The notes: a model not told the origin generated them from the letters alone. Positions 8,027-17,632 are shown, counted from the stretch's first letter. The stretch: DNA of 50,552 nt from Xylanimonas cellulosilytica (GCA_001072465.1 JVKM01000060.1:1-50552), one strand, 5' to 3'. A program made the numbers and translations.

Positions 8027-8170
8027 GGGTGTGGGCGCAGAAATGATGTGCGTTAGGGTTGGCTGCCAGAGATGGGGTTCAAGTAGGAGACAGGCTGCGG
8101 TGCCCGCGGGCGGCGTCGGGGCCTGCCCGGACAACGAGCCGACGCGCCAAGCCACACGTCAACAGACCAG

Positions 8171-8382
8171 GTCCCACTGGTGTGAAGGGCGCCGGAGGGC
8201 CGTGAGGGGCCTGGCTGCGGTGCCCGTGGGCGGTGGCGGGGCCTGGCCGGGCTTCGAGGCGACGCGCCGAGCGAAGCTCGCGGCGCGGACGGCTCGCGGG
8301 CGGGCCGCCGCCCACGGGCACACCAAGCAGCCCGGCCCCACAGCCGGGCCCTCCGGCGCCCGGAACACCAGCGGGGCCACAA
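8171..8382. repeat. Long GC-rich inverted repeat (hairpin element), copy A
   Basis: Arms 8171-8258 and 8296-8382 are imperfect inverted copies; GGGCGCCGGAGGGCC (8188-8202) pairs perfectly with its reverse complement just after 8346. A second, outer pair of arms (8094-8130 and 8393-8436) repeats the same arm sequence. The arm GGGGCCTGGCCGGGCTTCGA is shared in near-identical form with the hairpin at 21462, so this is a repeat family. Confidence 0.7.
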
Positions 8383-8484
8383 ACAAGGCACTGCGGGCGG
8401 GCCGCCGCCCACGGGCACACAAAGCAGCCCGGCCCACCAGCGGCGTCACAAGCAACCCACGCACGCCGCGTCGGCATAACAAAA

Positions 8485-8511
8485 CCGCCCGGCCCCAATG
8501 GGGCCGGGCGG
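8485..8511 (-). terminator. Rho-independent terminator of tRNA-Ser
   Basis: A perfect 12-bp stem (8485-8496 with 8500-8511), 3-base loop, followed on the minus strand by TTTT (8484-8481). It lies 3 bases after the tRNA CCA end. Confidence 0.85.
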
Positions 8512-8514
8512 CAG

Positions 8515-8604
8515 TGGCGGTAGCGCTGGGATTTGAACCCAGGGTGGCTGTGACACCACACAGCATTTCGAGTGCTGCACCTTCGGCCGCTCGGACACGC
8601 TACC
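8515..8604 (-). tRNA. tRNA-Ser (anticodon CGA)
   Basis: On the minus strand the acceptor GGTAGCG pairs with CGCTACC, followed by discriminator G and an encoded CCA (8517-8515). The anticodon arm CAGCA-CTCGAAA-TGCTG gives anticodon CGA, reading UCG. A long variable arm of class II type and a T arm CTGGG-TTCAAAT-CCCAG complete the fold. Confidence 0.96.
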
Positions 8605-8855
8605 TTACCCGGATACTCTACTACACCCTCCCCCCACGCGCGCAAATCGACCGGGCGCGCTGGGAGCAGGGCCACACCGCAGCCTAAAAGCAAGGCCATA
8701 CAACGGCGCAAGATCACATGCGGCACGCAAAACAAGCGCAACCTCGGCTTTTAGAACGGTTGAAAACGAGATTAAGTAACCGCATACCATTCACGACCAC
8801 TCATAAATGCACTACTCTTGCAGGGTATCTATTCAAGGCAGCGAAAGGATTTTTC

Positions 8856-10856
8856 GTGTCTGCGCCAAACGCGACGAAGCAAACGTCGCTCAAAGAACTG
8901 ACCCTCCGCGGCATCATCCTCGGCGGCATTATTACGCTGCTGTTCACGGCCGCGAACGTCTACCTGGGTCTGAAGGTCGGCCTGACGTTTGCGACGTCGA
9001 TCCCGGCAGCCGTCATCTCGATGGCGGTTCTGCGCTTCTGGGGCGACCACACGGTCCAGGAGAACAACATCGTCCAGACCATCGCTTCGGCGGCCGGCAC
9101 GCTGTCGGCGGTCATCTTCGTTCTCCCCGGCCTCGTGATTGTCGGCTGGTGGAGCGGTTTCCCCTACTGGGAGACCATGTTTGTGTGTGCGGTCGGCGGT
9201 GCGCTGGGCGTCATGTACTCGATCCCCCTGCGCCGTGCGCTCGTGACCGGCTCGGACCTGCCCTACCCGGAGGGCGTGGCAGGCGCTGAGATTCTGAAGG
9301 TCGGCGACGCCCAGGATGCGGGCGAGGACAACAAGCGCGGCCTCCTGGCGATCACGTGGGGTGCCCTGGCCTCGGCCACGATGGCGCTTCTGGGCTACAT
9401 GAAGGTTGTGGCCTCCGAGGTTGGTACGGCCTTCAAGATTGGCTCGACGGGCACGATGATTTCCACCTCCCTGTCCCTCGCTCTGATCGGCGTTGGCCAC
9501 CTGGTCGGTATGACGGTCGGCATCGCGATGCTGATCGGCATGGTCACCTCCTACGGTGTCCTGTTGCCCCTGTACGCGAACGGCCAGCTGGATGGCGCGG
9601 ATGACCTGACCTCGGCTCTGGCCACGGTGTTCAAGACGGACGTGCGCTTCATCGGCGCGGGCGTCATGGCGGTTGCCGCCATCTGGACGCTCATCAAGAT
9701 CATGGACCCGATCGCCCGCGGTATGTCCGAGTCACTGCGCGCCTCGCGCGGCACCAAGGAGAACGGCGCGCAGGTCGACCGCACCGAGCGGGACATCCCC
9801 GGCAAGTGGGTTATCGTCTCCATCTTCGTGGCCATGGTTCCGATCGCGGGCCTGCTGTGGTGGTTCATGCGTGGCACGAAGATCGAGCACAACACTGCTG
9901 TTCTGATCGCTATTTCGGTTCTCTTCATTCTGCTCGCCGGCCTGCTGGTCGCGGCGGTCTGTGGTTACATGGCCGGCCTGATTGGCTCGTCGAACTCGCC
10001 GGTGTCCGGCGTCGGCCTGCTGGTTGTCGTCATCACGGCGGTTGTCATCCTGGCGGTGCACGGCCGCGGCTCGACTACGGAAGAGAACACGGCGCTCATC
10101 GCCTACACGCTGTTTACCTCGGCCATCGTCTTCTGTATTGCGACGATCGCGAACGATAACCTGCAGGACCTCAAGACGGGCCAGCTGGTGGGCGCGACCC
10201 CGTGGAAGCAGCAGGTCGCCCTGATCATCGGCGTCGTCTTCGGCGCGCTGATCATTCCCCCGGTCCTGGAGCTCATGCAGAACTCCTTCGGTTTCCAGGG
10301 CGCTCCCGGCGCTGGCCCCGACGCGCTGGCGGCCCCGCAGGCCTCGCTGATTTCCTCGCTCGCCAAGGGCGTGCTCGGCGGCGGCATCGACTGGAAGCTC
10401 CTGGGCATCGGTGCGGCGATCGGCGTTGTCGTCATCATCATTGACGAGGTCCTGCGCCCCGCGTCGAAGGGCAAGCTCGCCCTGCCCCCGCTGGCGGTCG
10501 GCATGGGCATTTACCTGCCCGCTTCCCTGACGGTCCTGATCCCGATCGGCGCGTTCATTGGCTTCCTGTACAACAGGTGGGCTGACAAGCAGGCAGACGT
10601 GGAGCGCGCGAAGCGCTTCGGCACGCTGGCTGCGACGGGCCTGATCGTCGGCGAGTCCCTGTTCGGCGTCGTCTACGCGGGCATCGCGGGTGCGACGGGC
10701 TCGGAGTCGCCACTGGCGCTGCCCTTCATCGGCGATGGCTTCACGCCGATCGCAAACATCCTGGGCATCGCGTTCTTCGCGGGCGCGACGTGGCTGCTCT
10801 ACAACTTCGCTCGTAAGATCACGCGAGACTCGGATCGCGAGTCCGCCGCGAAGTAA
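8856..10856 (+). CDS. OPT-family transporter
   Basis: A 666-residue polytopic membrane protein of the oligopeptide transporter (OPT) family, prokaryotic branch, thought to import small peptides or metal chelates by proton symport. Family features include the N-terminal ELTLRGIILGGIITLLFTAAN, LGLKVGLTFATSIPAAVISM, the DLPYPEGVAGAEILKVG motif and GLIGSSNSPVSGVG. About 15 hydrophobic segments are visible. The GTG at 8856 is preferred to the ATG at 8718: GAAAGGA (8843-8849) is well placed and the upstream codons are poor and not family-like. The gene is monocistronic, with a strong terminator after it. The substrate cannot be inferred from context. Confidence 0.9.
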   Translation: MSAPNATKQTSLKELTLRGIILGGIITLLFTAANVYLGLKVGLTFATSIPAAVISMAVLRFWGDHTVQENNIVQTIASAAGTLSAVIFVLPGLVIVGWWSGFPYWETMFVCAVGGALGVMYSIPLRRALVTGSDLPYPEGVAGAEILKVGDAQDAGEDNKRGLLAITWGALASATMALLGYMKVVASEVGTAFKIGSTGTMISTSLSLALIGVGHLVGMTVGIAMLIGMVTSYGVLLPLYANGQLDGADDLTSALATVFKTDVRFIGAGVMAVAAIWTLIKIMDPIARGMSESLRASRGTKENGAQVDRTERDIPGKWVIVSIFVAMVPIAGLLWWFMRGTKIEHNTAVLIAISVLFILLAGLLVAAVCGYMAGLIGSSNSPVSGVGLLVVVITAVVILAVHGRGSTTEENTALIAYTLFTSAIVFCIATIANDNLQDLKTGQLVGATPWKQQVALIIGVVFGALIIPPVLELMQNSFGFQGAPGAGPDALAAPQASLISSLAKGVLGGGIDWKLLGIGAAIGVVVIIIDEVLRPASKGKLALPPLAVGMGIYLPASLTVLIPIGAFIGFLYNRWADKQADVERAKRFGTLAATGLIVGESLFGVVYAGIAGATGSESPLALPFIGDGFTPIANILGIAFFAGATWLLYNFARKITRDSDRESAAK

Positions 10857-10894
10857 GCACGCAGCATGTGCGAGGGGTTCCCTCGCTACGCATC

Positions 10895-10936
10895 AGCCCC
10901 GGCCTCGTTCCTACTCTCAGGGACGAGGCCGGGGCT
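10895..10936 (+). terminator. Terminator of the OPT gene, containing two inverted copies of the 12-mer
   Basis: Stem 10895-10912 with 10919-10936, 18 bp with one G-U pair, 38 bases after the stop. The arms contain CCCCGGCCTCGT and its inverse, as in the terminator at 6233. Confidence 0.75.
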
Positions 10937-11109
10937 CGTTATGCCGCCCCACAACCTCCCGGCAACGAGGCATTTTTGTCCATCCGCATGACCATAAATC
11001 CCAGAATGTGGTCGCCGTCCCACTTGTCACCCGTAGATATTCCGCATGTCAAGGCACATTTACCTGTATTTCAAAAAATAATGCCATTTCATGACTAAAC
11101 ATTAAATGG

Positions 11110-11115
11110 TACTTT
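11110..11115 (+). promoter_or_regulatory. Leaderless-type -10 box of the GH2-like gene
   Basis: TACTTT ends 6 bases before the ATG at 11122. No ribosome site is present, and the 140 bases upstream are AT-rich for this genome. Confidence 0.45.
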
Positions 11116-11121
11116 TATTAC

Positions 11122-12741
11122 ATGAAACACATCCCGGAACCAGACGTTGCATGGCTACGGGACCCCGGGGCGTCGGTGAACCGCCTGACGGTGCACTCGA
11201 CGTGGAGGTCGCGCAGGCCGCTTCAAATGCTGTCGAGCACCTGGCAGGTCACGGGTGTGTCAGGCACTGCTGCCGAGCTGATCAAACGCACCCCCCTTCA
11301 GCGTGACTTCGAGGCGACGTCCATCCCCGGTGTGCTGGAGATGGACGGCGCATGGGTGCGCCGCGAGGAGGAGGCCCGCAGGGCGGCGGAGGCCCAGGGA
11401 GAACCCGCCCCGGATCAGGTTCGCGCCTCGATTCTGCGTCGCGAGTTCATCCTCGACGCGCCACTGAAGGACGCGAGCGAGCGCGGGTGGACGATGACGC
11501 TGACCTTCGGCGGCTTCACCGGCCCCCTCTACGTGTGGCTGGACGGCATTTTCGTCGGTTTTTGCGCGGACGGTTTCATCCCGGCAGCCTTCGACGTGAC
11601 GGATGCGCTGCAACCGATGCACACGCACGAGATCAGCGTTCTCCTCATGGATTCGCCGGCATGCTGCCACGGCCTGTTCCGCGAGGTCTCCCTCGAGGCT
11701 CGCCCACCTGCGCACGTCATCGATGTGATCCCACAGGCCTCGCACGACGGCACGAGCGGGTCCCTGCGCCTGCGCGTCGAGTGCTCCGAGGCCTCGAACA
11801 CCTCAACGATCCGCGCCGCACTGCTGGGCGAGGCCCAGCAGGAGGAGATCTGGTCCGCGAGCGCCCCCGCCGGCGAGGACCTTGAGGCAAGAGGTGTGGG
11901 CGTGCTCCCGTGGAGCGCGGAGGAGCCGGTGCTGTACACGCTGGTGGTGATGCTGAGCGACGAGGAGGCGGGCACGCAGGACACGATCGCCCTGCAGGTG
12001 GGCTTCCGCAATCTGACGGCGACCCCCGAGGGCTTGCGCCTGGCGGGCCGCCCGCTGACGCTGCGCGGCGTGCGCCGGAACGAGTGCGATGGTCGCACTG
12101 GGCTCGCGGTCGGCCTGCAGGACATGGTCGAGGACATCGTGTGGTGCAAGCGCCACGGCGTGAACGCGGTTGCGATCGAGCAGGGGCCCGCGCACGCGCG
12201 CTTCTACGAATTGGCGGACCTGTACGGCCTGTACATCATTGGCCGGGCGTCGACGATGTACGAGCCTGGAGTCGCGCGCGACGAGGCGATCGAGGCGATG
12301 ATCCGCCGGGATCGCGCCCACCCGAGCATCATTGCGTGGAACGTGGGCGAGGAGGACGAGGAGATTCGTGCCGCCCGAGCGCTGGATCCGACTCGCCCGG
12401 AGTATGCGGACACGGACTTCCCGCTGCTGAGCGAGGTGCGCGCGGAGGAGCTGCACTACGCGCCGGTGACGGTGGCGCCCTCGTACTCGGGGGTGACGGT
12501 TCGCAACCACATGACCTTCACGCCAACGTGCGACCTGGAGTTCCTGTGCCGTGTCATCGAGGATGGAGCCGTCACGTGGGAGTACCCGGCATTCCTAGAC
12601 GTCGCACCCGGCGAGACGGGGTTCCTCCCGGTGGCGTGGCCGGCCTCGGGCATGCGCGAGGTGTCGGTGCGCCTGTCGTACGGGACAGGCTGGGCGCCGG
12701 CTGGGTTTGAGATCGGTCGCGGGGTCATGCCCGCGCCGTAA
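11122..12741 (+). CDS. Shortened GH2 (LacZ-like) protein, probably not a normal beta-galactosidase
   Basis: A 539-residue protein that follows LacZ in order but is about half its length. The N-terminus has the LacZ opening (WLRDPGASVNRL), a sugar-binding jelly-roll segment (GFTGPLYVWLDGIFVGF), a middle Ig-like domain, and the start of the TIM barrel (LRGVRRNECDGRTGL, RRDRAHPSIIAWNVGEED). In LacZ the last motif is GNE with the acid/base Glu; here it is GEE (Glu411). The barrel then stops: after residue 440 the sequence passes directly to a LacZ domain-4-like stretch (VIEDGAVTWEYPAFLDVAPGE). The strands carrying the nucleophile Glu are missing, so hydrolase activity is doubtful. The frame is clean and codon use normal, so it is probably expressed. 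Confidence 0.75.
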   Translation: MKHIPEPDVAWLRDPGASVNRLTVHSTWRSRRPLQMLSSTWQVTGVSGTAAELIKRTPLQRDFEATSIPGVLEMDGAWVRREEEARRAAEAQGEPAPDQVRASILRREFILDAPLKDASERGWTMTLTFGGFTGPLYVWLDGIFVGFCADGFIPAAFDVTDALQPMHTHEISVLLMDSPACCHGLFREVSLEARPPAHVIDVIPQASHDGTSGSLRLRVECSEASNTSTIRAALLGEAQQEEIWSASAPAGEDLEARGVGVLPWSAEEPVLYTLVVMLSDEEAGTQDTIALQVGFRNLTATPEGLRLAGRPLTLRGVRRNECDGRTGLAVGLQDMVEDIVWCKRHGVNAVAIEQGPAHARFYELADLYGLYIIGRASTMYEPGVARDEAIEAMIRRDRAHPSIIAWNVGEEDEEIRAARALDPTRPEYADTDFPLLSEVRAEELHYAPVTVAPSYSGVTVRNHMTFTPTCDLEFLCRVIEDGAVTWEYPAFLDVAPGETGFLPVAWPASGMREVSVRLSYGTGWAPAGFEIGRGVMPAP

Positions 12742-12789
12742 ACATCGGACGAGGCCGGGGACAGTGCGCACGAGGAGGTGTGCACGCGA

Positions 12790-12821
12790 AGGGGGACGGA
12801 GCCTGCGAGCTCCGTCCCCCT
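12790..12821. terminator. Hairpin between the convergent GH2-like and activase genes
   Basis: A perfect 13-bp stem (12790-12802 with 12809-12821) and 6-base loop lie between two converging stops. Confidence 0.65.
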
Positions 12822-12839
12822 CTCGGCGTCTCGGCTGGG

Positions 12840-15800
12840 TCAGCGGAAGGCCGCCCGCCTGGTCGGGATGGTCGGCATGCCGAGCATGACCGAGCCGGAC
12901 CCGCCGCATGACGCGGGTTCTTCGGCGTCGACGAGCTGCAGGATCTCGCTGTCGCGCGCCTCCGGTGACTGCAGGGCGGTGGCCAGCATGAGCTTGATGC
13001 GGTTGAGCTGGTTGACCTCGGAGGCACCCGGGTCATAGTCGACGGCCACGATGTTGGCCTCGGGGTAGCGGGTGCGCAGCGCGCGGAACATGCCCTTGCC
13101 GACGACGTGGTTGGGAAGGCACGCAAACGGCTGGGCGCAGATGATGTTCGGGCAGCCATGTTCGATCATGTCGACCATCTCGGCGGTCAGGTACCAGCCT
13201 TCGCCGGCTTGGTTGCCCAGGCGCGCGATGTCCTGGGAGCGCTCGATCATCTCTTCGATGGGCCGGTGCGCCTCGAACTTGCCGTTCGTCGCCGCAAATG
13301 CGCGGTGCACGGGCTTCTCGTACTTCTTGAGCGCCCACAGCACGATCGGCATGATGTAGCGCTGCTTGCCCTCGATGCCCAGGTTCTCCTTGTCCCACGC
13401 GGCGGTGGCCACAGAGTTGTGGAAGAACTGCATCAGGCCGGGCAGTTCGGCCTCGCAGCCCTCGGCCTCGATGACGTCGACGGCGTGGTTGTTGGCGTCG
13501 GGGTGGAACTTCACGAGGATCTCGCCGACCAGGCCGACGCGCGGCTTGCGCGGGATGTCGCGCAGGGTCAGGGCGTCGAAGGCGCGCACGCACTCGCGGA
13601 TGAGCTTTCCGTAGGAGACGCGTCCGCCGAGGGCTTCCACGCGTCCCGAGGTGATCCACTCCTGGACGTAGGCGTCCCACGTGCGGTACAGCTCCATCGC
13701 GGAGCCGGGCGTGGCCTCGTAGGGGCGCACGCGCAGCAGCATCGACTGGATGGCGTCGCCAATGACGAAGGCCTGGATGGCCTTGTGGATGTGGGTGACG
13801 CCCAGGCGGAAGCCCGGGTTGTCCTCGAAGCCCTGAACGGACAGGGCGATGACTGGGACCTGCGGGTATCCGGCGTCGCGCAGGCCCTTGCGCAGCAGGG
13901 CCGCGTAGTTGCTGGCGCGGCACATGCCGCCCGTCTGCGTGATGCCCACGGCCGTGCGGTCAGGGTCGGCGCGCCCGGAGATGAACTCGTCGAGGAGCTG
14001 GCCGATGACGACGATCGCCGGGTAGCACGAGTCGTTGTTGACGTATTTCAGGCCGACCTCCATGGAGGTGCGGCTCGTGTGCTCCAGCACGCGCACCTTC
14101 AGGCCCGCGCTCGCGAACAGCGGGGTGAGGAAGCGGAAGTGGATCGGGGACATCTGGGGCGCGAGGATCTCGTATCCGGCCACGCGCATCTCCTCGGTGA
14201 AGACGGCGCGGGGCTGGATGTGCCCGGCCTCCTCCTCGCGGGCGGCGTCACCGGAGGGGTCGCGCAGGGTGGCGGTGTCGACGGAACCCGACACCAGGCC
14301 CACGGACGAGGCGGGGGCCAGTTCCGCCCGATCCGCGCCGTTTTCGCCGTCCCCGGCCCCGGCCTCGTCGATCGCGGAGGCGAGGGAGGCGCGCTCGGTG
14401 ATCGCCGCGTCGAGGGAGCGCAGGCGGATCTTGGCGGCGCCCAGGTTGGAGACCTCGTCGATCTTGAGGACGGTGTGCACGTCGCCGCGGCCTTCGAGGA
14501 TCTCCTGGACCTGGTCGGCGGTGATCGCGTCGACGCCGCAGCCGAAGGAGTTGAGCTGGACCATCTCGAGGTCGGGCTCGTCGCCGACGCGGGCGGCGGC
14601 CTCGTAGAGGCGCGAGTGGTAGGACCACTGGTCGAGGACGCGCAGAGGGCGCTCGAGGCGCGCGTCCACGATGGAGTCCTCGGTGAGCACGGCCATGCCC
14701 AGGCCAACGATGACCTCAGGGATGCCGTGGTTGATCTCGGGGTCGAGGTGGTAGGGGCGGCCCGCGAGCACGATGCCGCGCACGCCGTGCTCACGCATCC
14801 ACTCGATGGTTTCGACACCCTTCGCGCGAATTTCGGCCTTGACGGCGGCGTCCTCCTCCCAGGCCTTGTCGAGGGCGGCCTTCATCTCCTCGACGGGGAT
14901 GTCGTAGCCGTATTCCTTGAAGGTCTTGGACAGGTGGGCGGGCAGATACTCGCGGTTGCCGAAGTTGACGAAGGGGCTGATGAACTTTGTGCCCGGCTCC
15001 AAGAGGCGCTCCATGTTGTTGCGGATGACCTCGGGGTAGGTCGCCACGATGGGGCAGTTGAAGGAGTTTTCGGACTCGGTGAGCTTCTGCTCGAAGTCGA
15101 CGCAGGGGTAGAAGATCGTCGTGATGCCCTTGTCCAGCAGCGACTCGATGTGTCCGTGGACGAGCTTGGCCGGGTAGCACACGTTCTCCGAGGGGATGGA
15201 CTCCATGCCGGTCTCGAAGAGGTCGTGGTTGGAGCGGCCCGAGATCATGACCCGGAAGCCCAGCTCGGTGAGCATCGTGAACCAGAACGGGTAGTTCTCG
15301 TACATGCCGAGCACGCGCGGGATGCCGATATCGCCGCGGAACGCCTTTTTCTCGGTGAGGCGGCGGTATCCGAAGATCCGCTTGTACTTCCAGTCGTAGA
15401 GGTTGGGCAGGTCGGACTTCTTCGGCACGCGCTCCAGGGACGCGCCTCGCTCGCAGCGGTTGCCCGACACGTGGCGCTCGCCGTTGGAGAACGTCGAGAT
15501 GGTCATCTGGCAGTGGTTTTGGCACAGGCGGCAGGTCTTGCGCGTCGTGTCCACGCTGAAGCCCTCGAGGGCCTCGATCGTCGCGAGGGACGAGGTCCCC
15601 TCCCCCGTGTCGTGCATGCGCGCGGTCAGGGCAGCGCCGTACGCCCCCATGAGGCCGGCGATGTCGGGGCGCACGACCTCGCGGCCGGTGAGCAGCTCGA
15701 AGGCGCGCAGGACCGAGTCGTTGAGGAAGGTGCCACCCTGGACGACGACGCGCTCACCCAGGTCCGAGGGCTCCTTGAGCTTGATGACCTTGTAGAGGGC

Positions 15801-17414
15801 GTTGCGCACGACGGAGTAGGACAGGCCGGCGCTGATGTCGCGCACGTCCGCGCCTTCCTTCTGCGCCTGCTTGACGGAGGAGTTCATGAACACCGTGCAG
15901 CGGGTGCCCAGGTCCACGGGAGATTCGGACTCCATGGCCATGCGCGCGAAGGAGCGCACGTCGGTGCCCATCGTCTGCGCGAAGGTCTGCAGGAAGGAAC
16001 CGCAGCCCGAGGAGCAGGCCTCGTTGACGGAGATGGAGTCCACCGCGTGGTCGCGGATGCGCAGGTACTTCATGTCCTGGCCGCCGATGTCGATGACGGA
16101 GGTGACGCCGGGGCAGATGAACTCGGCGGCGCGGTAGTGGGCCATCGTCTCGATCTCGCCCTCGTCCATGGTGAGGGCAGACTTGACGAGGCCCTCGCCG
16201 TAGCCGGTCGCGCACGAGCGGCCGATCTCGCAGCCCTCGGGCAACGCGCCTCGCACCGCGCGCACGATGTCGACGGCCGCGGCCACGGGGTCGCCCTCGT
16301 TGGAGGCGTAGTGGGTGAAGACGATGCGGTCCTGGGAGTCGATGACGACGGCCTTGATCGTCGTGGAGCCCGCGTCGATGCCGAGCCAGCAGCGGCCCTC
16401 GGCCTCGTCGAGGCTGGCCTTGGGGATGACGTCGAGGCTGTGTCGGGCCATGAACTCCTCACGGTCCTCGGGGGTCGCGAAGAGGGGGTCCATGCGCGGG
16501 GACTCAACCTGCACGGGCGCGGCGGCGAGGCGCTCCATGAGGGTGGTGAGCTTATCTCCGCGGGAGTCGACGGAGGTGGCGCCCGCTTCCTCGGCCTGGC
16601 GCGCTTTCTTGGCGGCCTCCTTCTCGGCGAGGAGGGCCGCACCGATCGCGACGTACAGCTGGGCGTCGTCGGGGGTGACGAAGGAGTCGGCTTTGGGCAG
16701 GAGGGCCTTGTAGGCCTCGCGCAGGGCGGGCAGAAAGTGCAGGGGGCCGCCGAGGAACATGACAGTTCCGCGGATCGGGCGCCCGCACGCCAGGCCGGCG
16801 ATGGTCTGGGTGGCGACGGCGTTGAAGATGGAGGCGGCCAGGTCCTCGTGGGCGGCGCCCTGGTTGATGAGGGGCTGGATGTCGGACTTGGCGAAGACGC
16901 CGCAGCGCGAGGCGATCGGGTAGAGCTGCGTGTGGCGGGTCGCCATCTCGCCCAGGCCGGCCGCGTCGGTATGCAGGAGGGTCGCCATCTGGTCGATGAA
17001 CGCGCCGGTGCCGCCCGCGCACGTGCCGTTCATACGCTGCTCGGGGGTGGGGTGCAGGTAGGTGAGCTTGGCGTCCTCGCCGCCCAGCTCGATGACGACG
17101 TCGACCTCGGGGTGGAGGCGCTGGGTGGCCTCGGTGCCGGCGATGACCTCCTGGACGAAGGGGATACCCATGGCGCGGGCGGTTGTCAGGCCGCCGGATC
17201 CGGTGATGGCCGCGTGGACGCGGGCGCCGGGCAGGGCGCGCTCGACGTCGGCGAGGAGGGCCCCCAGGGATGCGCGCACGTCTGCGTTGTGGCGGCGGTA
17301 GTCGGAGAAAAGTCGGCGGTTCCCGTCCAAAACAACGGCCTTCACCGTCGTCGAGCCGACGTCGATGCCGAGCTGATAGGGGCGCGTTGCCTCGTGGTGA
17401 CCCTGTGTTGTCAT
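12840..17414 (-). CDS. Acyl-CoA dehydratase activase/2-hydroxyacyl-CoA dehydratase-related giant protein
   Basis: A 1524-residue cytosolic protein that joins two BadF/HgdC-type ATPase modules to dehydratase-like domains. Module 1 has GIDVGSTTVKAV, IELGGEDAK, GTCAGGTGAFID and RCGVFAKSD. Module 2 (from about 340) has GIDAGSTTIKAV, IDIGGQDMK, EACSSGCGSFLQ and RCTVFMNSS. In the HgdC activator the Cys in the last two motifs hold a bridging 4Fe-4S cluster, and both modules keep them. A Cys-rich stretch follows (CRLCQNHCQM), then a DUF2229-like region and an HgdB-like C-terminus. Family members occur in anaerobes as single long ORFs; the reaction is not established. AGGAGG lies 6 bases before the ATG at 17414. 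It appears monocistronic. Confidence 0.82.
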   Translation of the reverse strand: MTTQGHHEATRPYQLGIDVGSTTVKAVVLDGNRRLFSDYRRHNADVRASLGALLADVERALPGARVHAAITGSGGLTTARAMGIPFVQEVIAGTEATQRLHPEVDVVIELGGEDAKLTYLHPTPEQRMNGTCAGGTGAFIDQMATLLHTDAAGLGEMATRHTQLYPIASRCGVFAKSDIQPLINQGAAHEDLAASIFNAVATQTIAGLACGRPIRGTVMFLGGPLHFLPALREAYKALLPKADSFVTPDDAQLYVAIGAALLAEKEAAKKARQAEEAGATSVDSRGDKLTTLMERLAAAPVQVESPRMDPLFATPEDREEFMARHSLDVIPKASLDEAEGRCWLGIDAGSTTIKAVVIDSQDRIVFTHYASNEGDPVAAAVDIVRAVRGALPEGCEIGRSCATGYGEGLVKSALTMDEGEIETMAHYRAAEFICPGVTSVIDIGGQDMKYLRIRDHAVDSISVNEACSSGCGSFLQTFAQTMGTDVRSFARMAMESESPVDLGTRCTVFMNSSVKQAQKEGADVRDISAGLSYSVVRNALYKVIKLKEPSDLGERVVVQGGTFLNDSVLRAFELLTGREVVRPDIAGLMGAYGAALTARMHDTGEGTSSLATIEALEGFSVDTTRKTCRLCQNHCQMTISTFSNGERHVSGNRCERGASLERVPKKSDLPNLYDWKYKRIFGYRRLTEKKAFRGDIGIPRVLGMYENYPFWFTMLTELGFRVMISGRSNHDLFETGMESIPSENVCYPAKLVHGHIESLLDKGITTIFYPCVDFEQKLTESENSFNCPIVATYPEVIRNNMERLLEPGTKFISPFVNFGNREYLPAHLSKTFKEYGYDIPVEEMKAALDKAWEEDAAVKAEIRAKGVETIEWMREHGVRGIVLAGRPYHLDPEINHGIPEVIVGLGMAVLTEDSIVDARLERPLRVLDQWSYHSRLYEAAARVGDEPDLEMVQLNSFGCGVDAITADQVQEILEGRGDVHTVLKIDEVSNLGAAKIRLRSLDAAITERASLASAIDEAGAGDGENGADRAELAPASSVGLVSGSVDTATLRDPSGDAAREEEAGHIQPRAVFTEEMRVAGYEILAPQMSPIHFRFLTPLFASAGLKVRVLEHTSRTSMEVGLKYVNNDSCYPAIVVIGQLLDEFISGRADPDRTAVGITQTGGMCRASNYAALLRKGLRDAGYPQVPVIALSVQGFEDNPGFRLGVTHIHKAIQAFVIGDAIQSMLLRVRPYEATPGSAMELYRTWDAYVQEWITSGRVEALGGRVSYGKLIRECVRAFDALTLRDIPRKPRVGLVGEILVKFHPDANNHAVDVIEAEGCEAELPGLMQFFHNSVATAAWDKENLGIEGKQRYIMPIVLWALKKYEKPVHRAFAATNGKFEAHRPIEEMIERSQDIARLGNQAGEGWYLTAEMVDMIEHGCPNIICAQPFACLPNHVVGKGMFRALRTRYPEANIVAVDYDPGASEVNQLNRIKLMLATALQSPEARDSEILQLVDAEEPASCGGSGSVMLGMPTIPTRRAAFR

Positions 17415-17632
17415 GAGGTACCTCCTGGGTTCTCACCACAACTTAGGAAACCCCTCGCGCAGAGTCAAAGCTGTCCACCGACTGCTGGTACACGGCGATT
17501 AAAACCGCAGAATAACCGCGAAAATAGGCTGTGTTCCGCATTTTGGGGGCGCGGACCCCGCTCATGCGAAAACCAAGAATTACAACAAATGAAGCGTGAC
17601 AAAATTCGCGCCACCGCCAGACAGTGAAACGA

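Larger units (their letters stand above)
7209..8514. other. 1.3-kb gene-free spacer made of palindromic repeats
   Basis: Open frames here do not match any family and change frame with the repeats. The stretch holds, in order, two copies of the forward-forward-reverse-reverse element (7396-7553, 7620-7793), one 110-bp MITE-like repeat (7917-8026), a long imperfect inverted repeat (8171-8382, with outer arms from 8094 to 8436), and the tRNA-Ser terminator (8485-8511). Bases 7209-7395 show nothing recognisable. Confidence 0.7.

Noticed and set aside
8004-8687. Open frames across the GC-rich hairpin and tRNA-Ser
   Set aside because: They read through a tRNA and an inverted repeat and are Arg/Ala/Gly/Pro-rich, as expected of GC palindromes.
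13107-17627. Very long open frame (over 1500 codons) antisense to the activase gene
   Set aside because: It mirrors the GC-rich minus-strand gene, has no family motif, and its codons are complements of the real frame.
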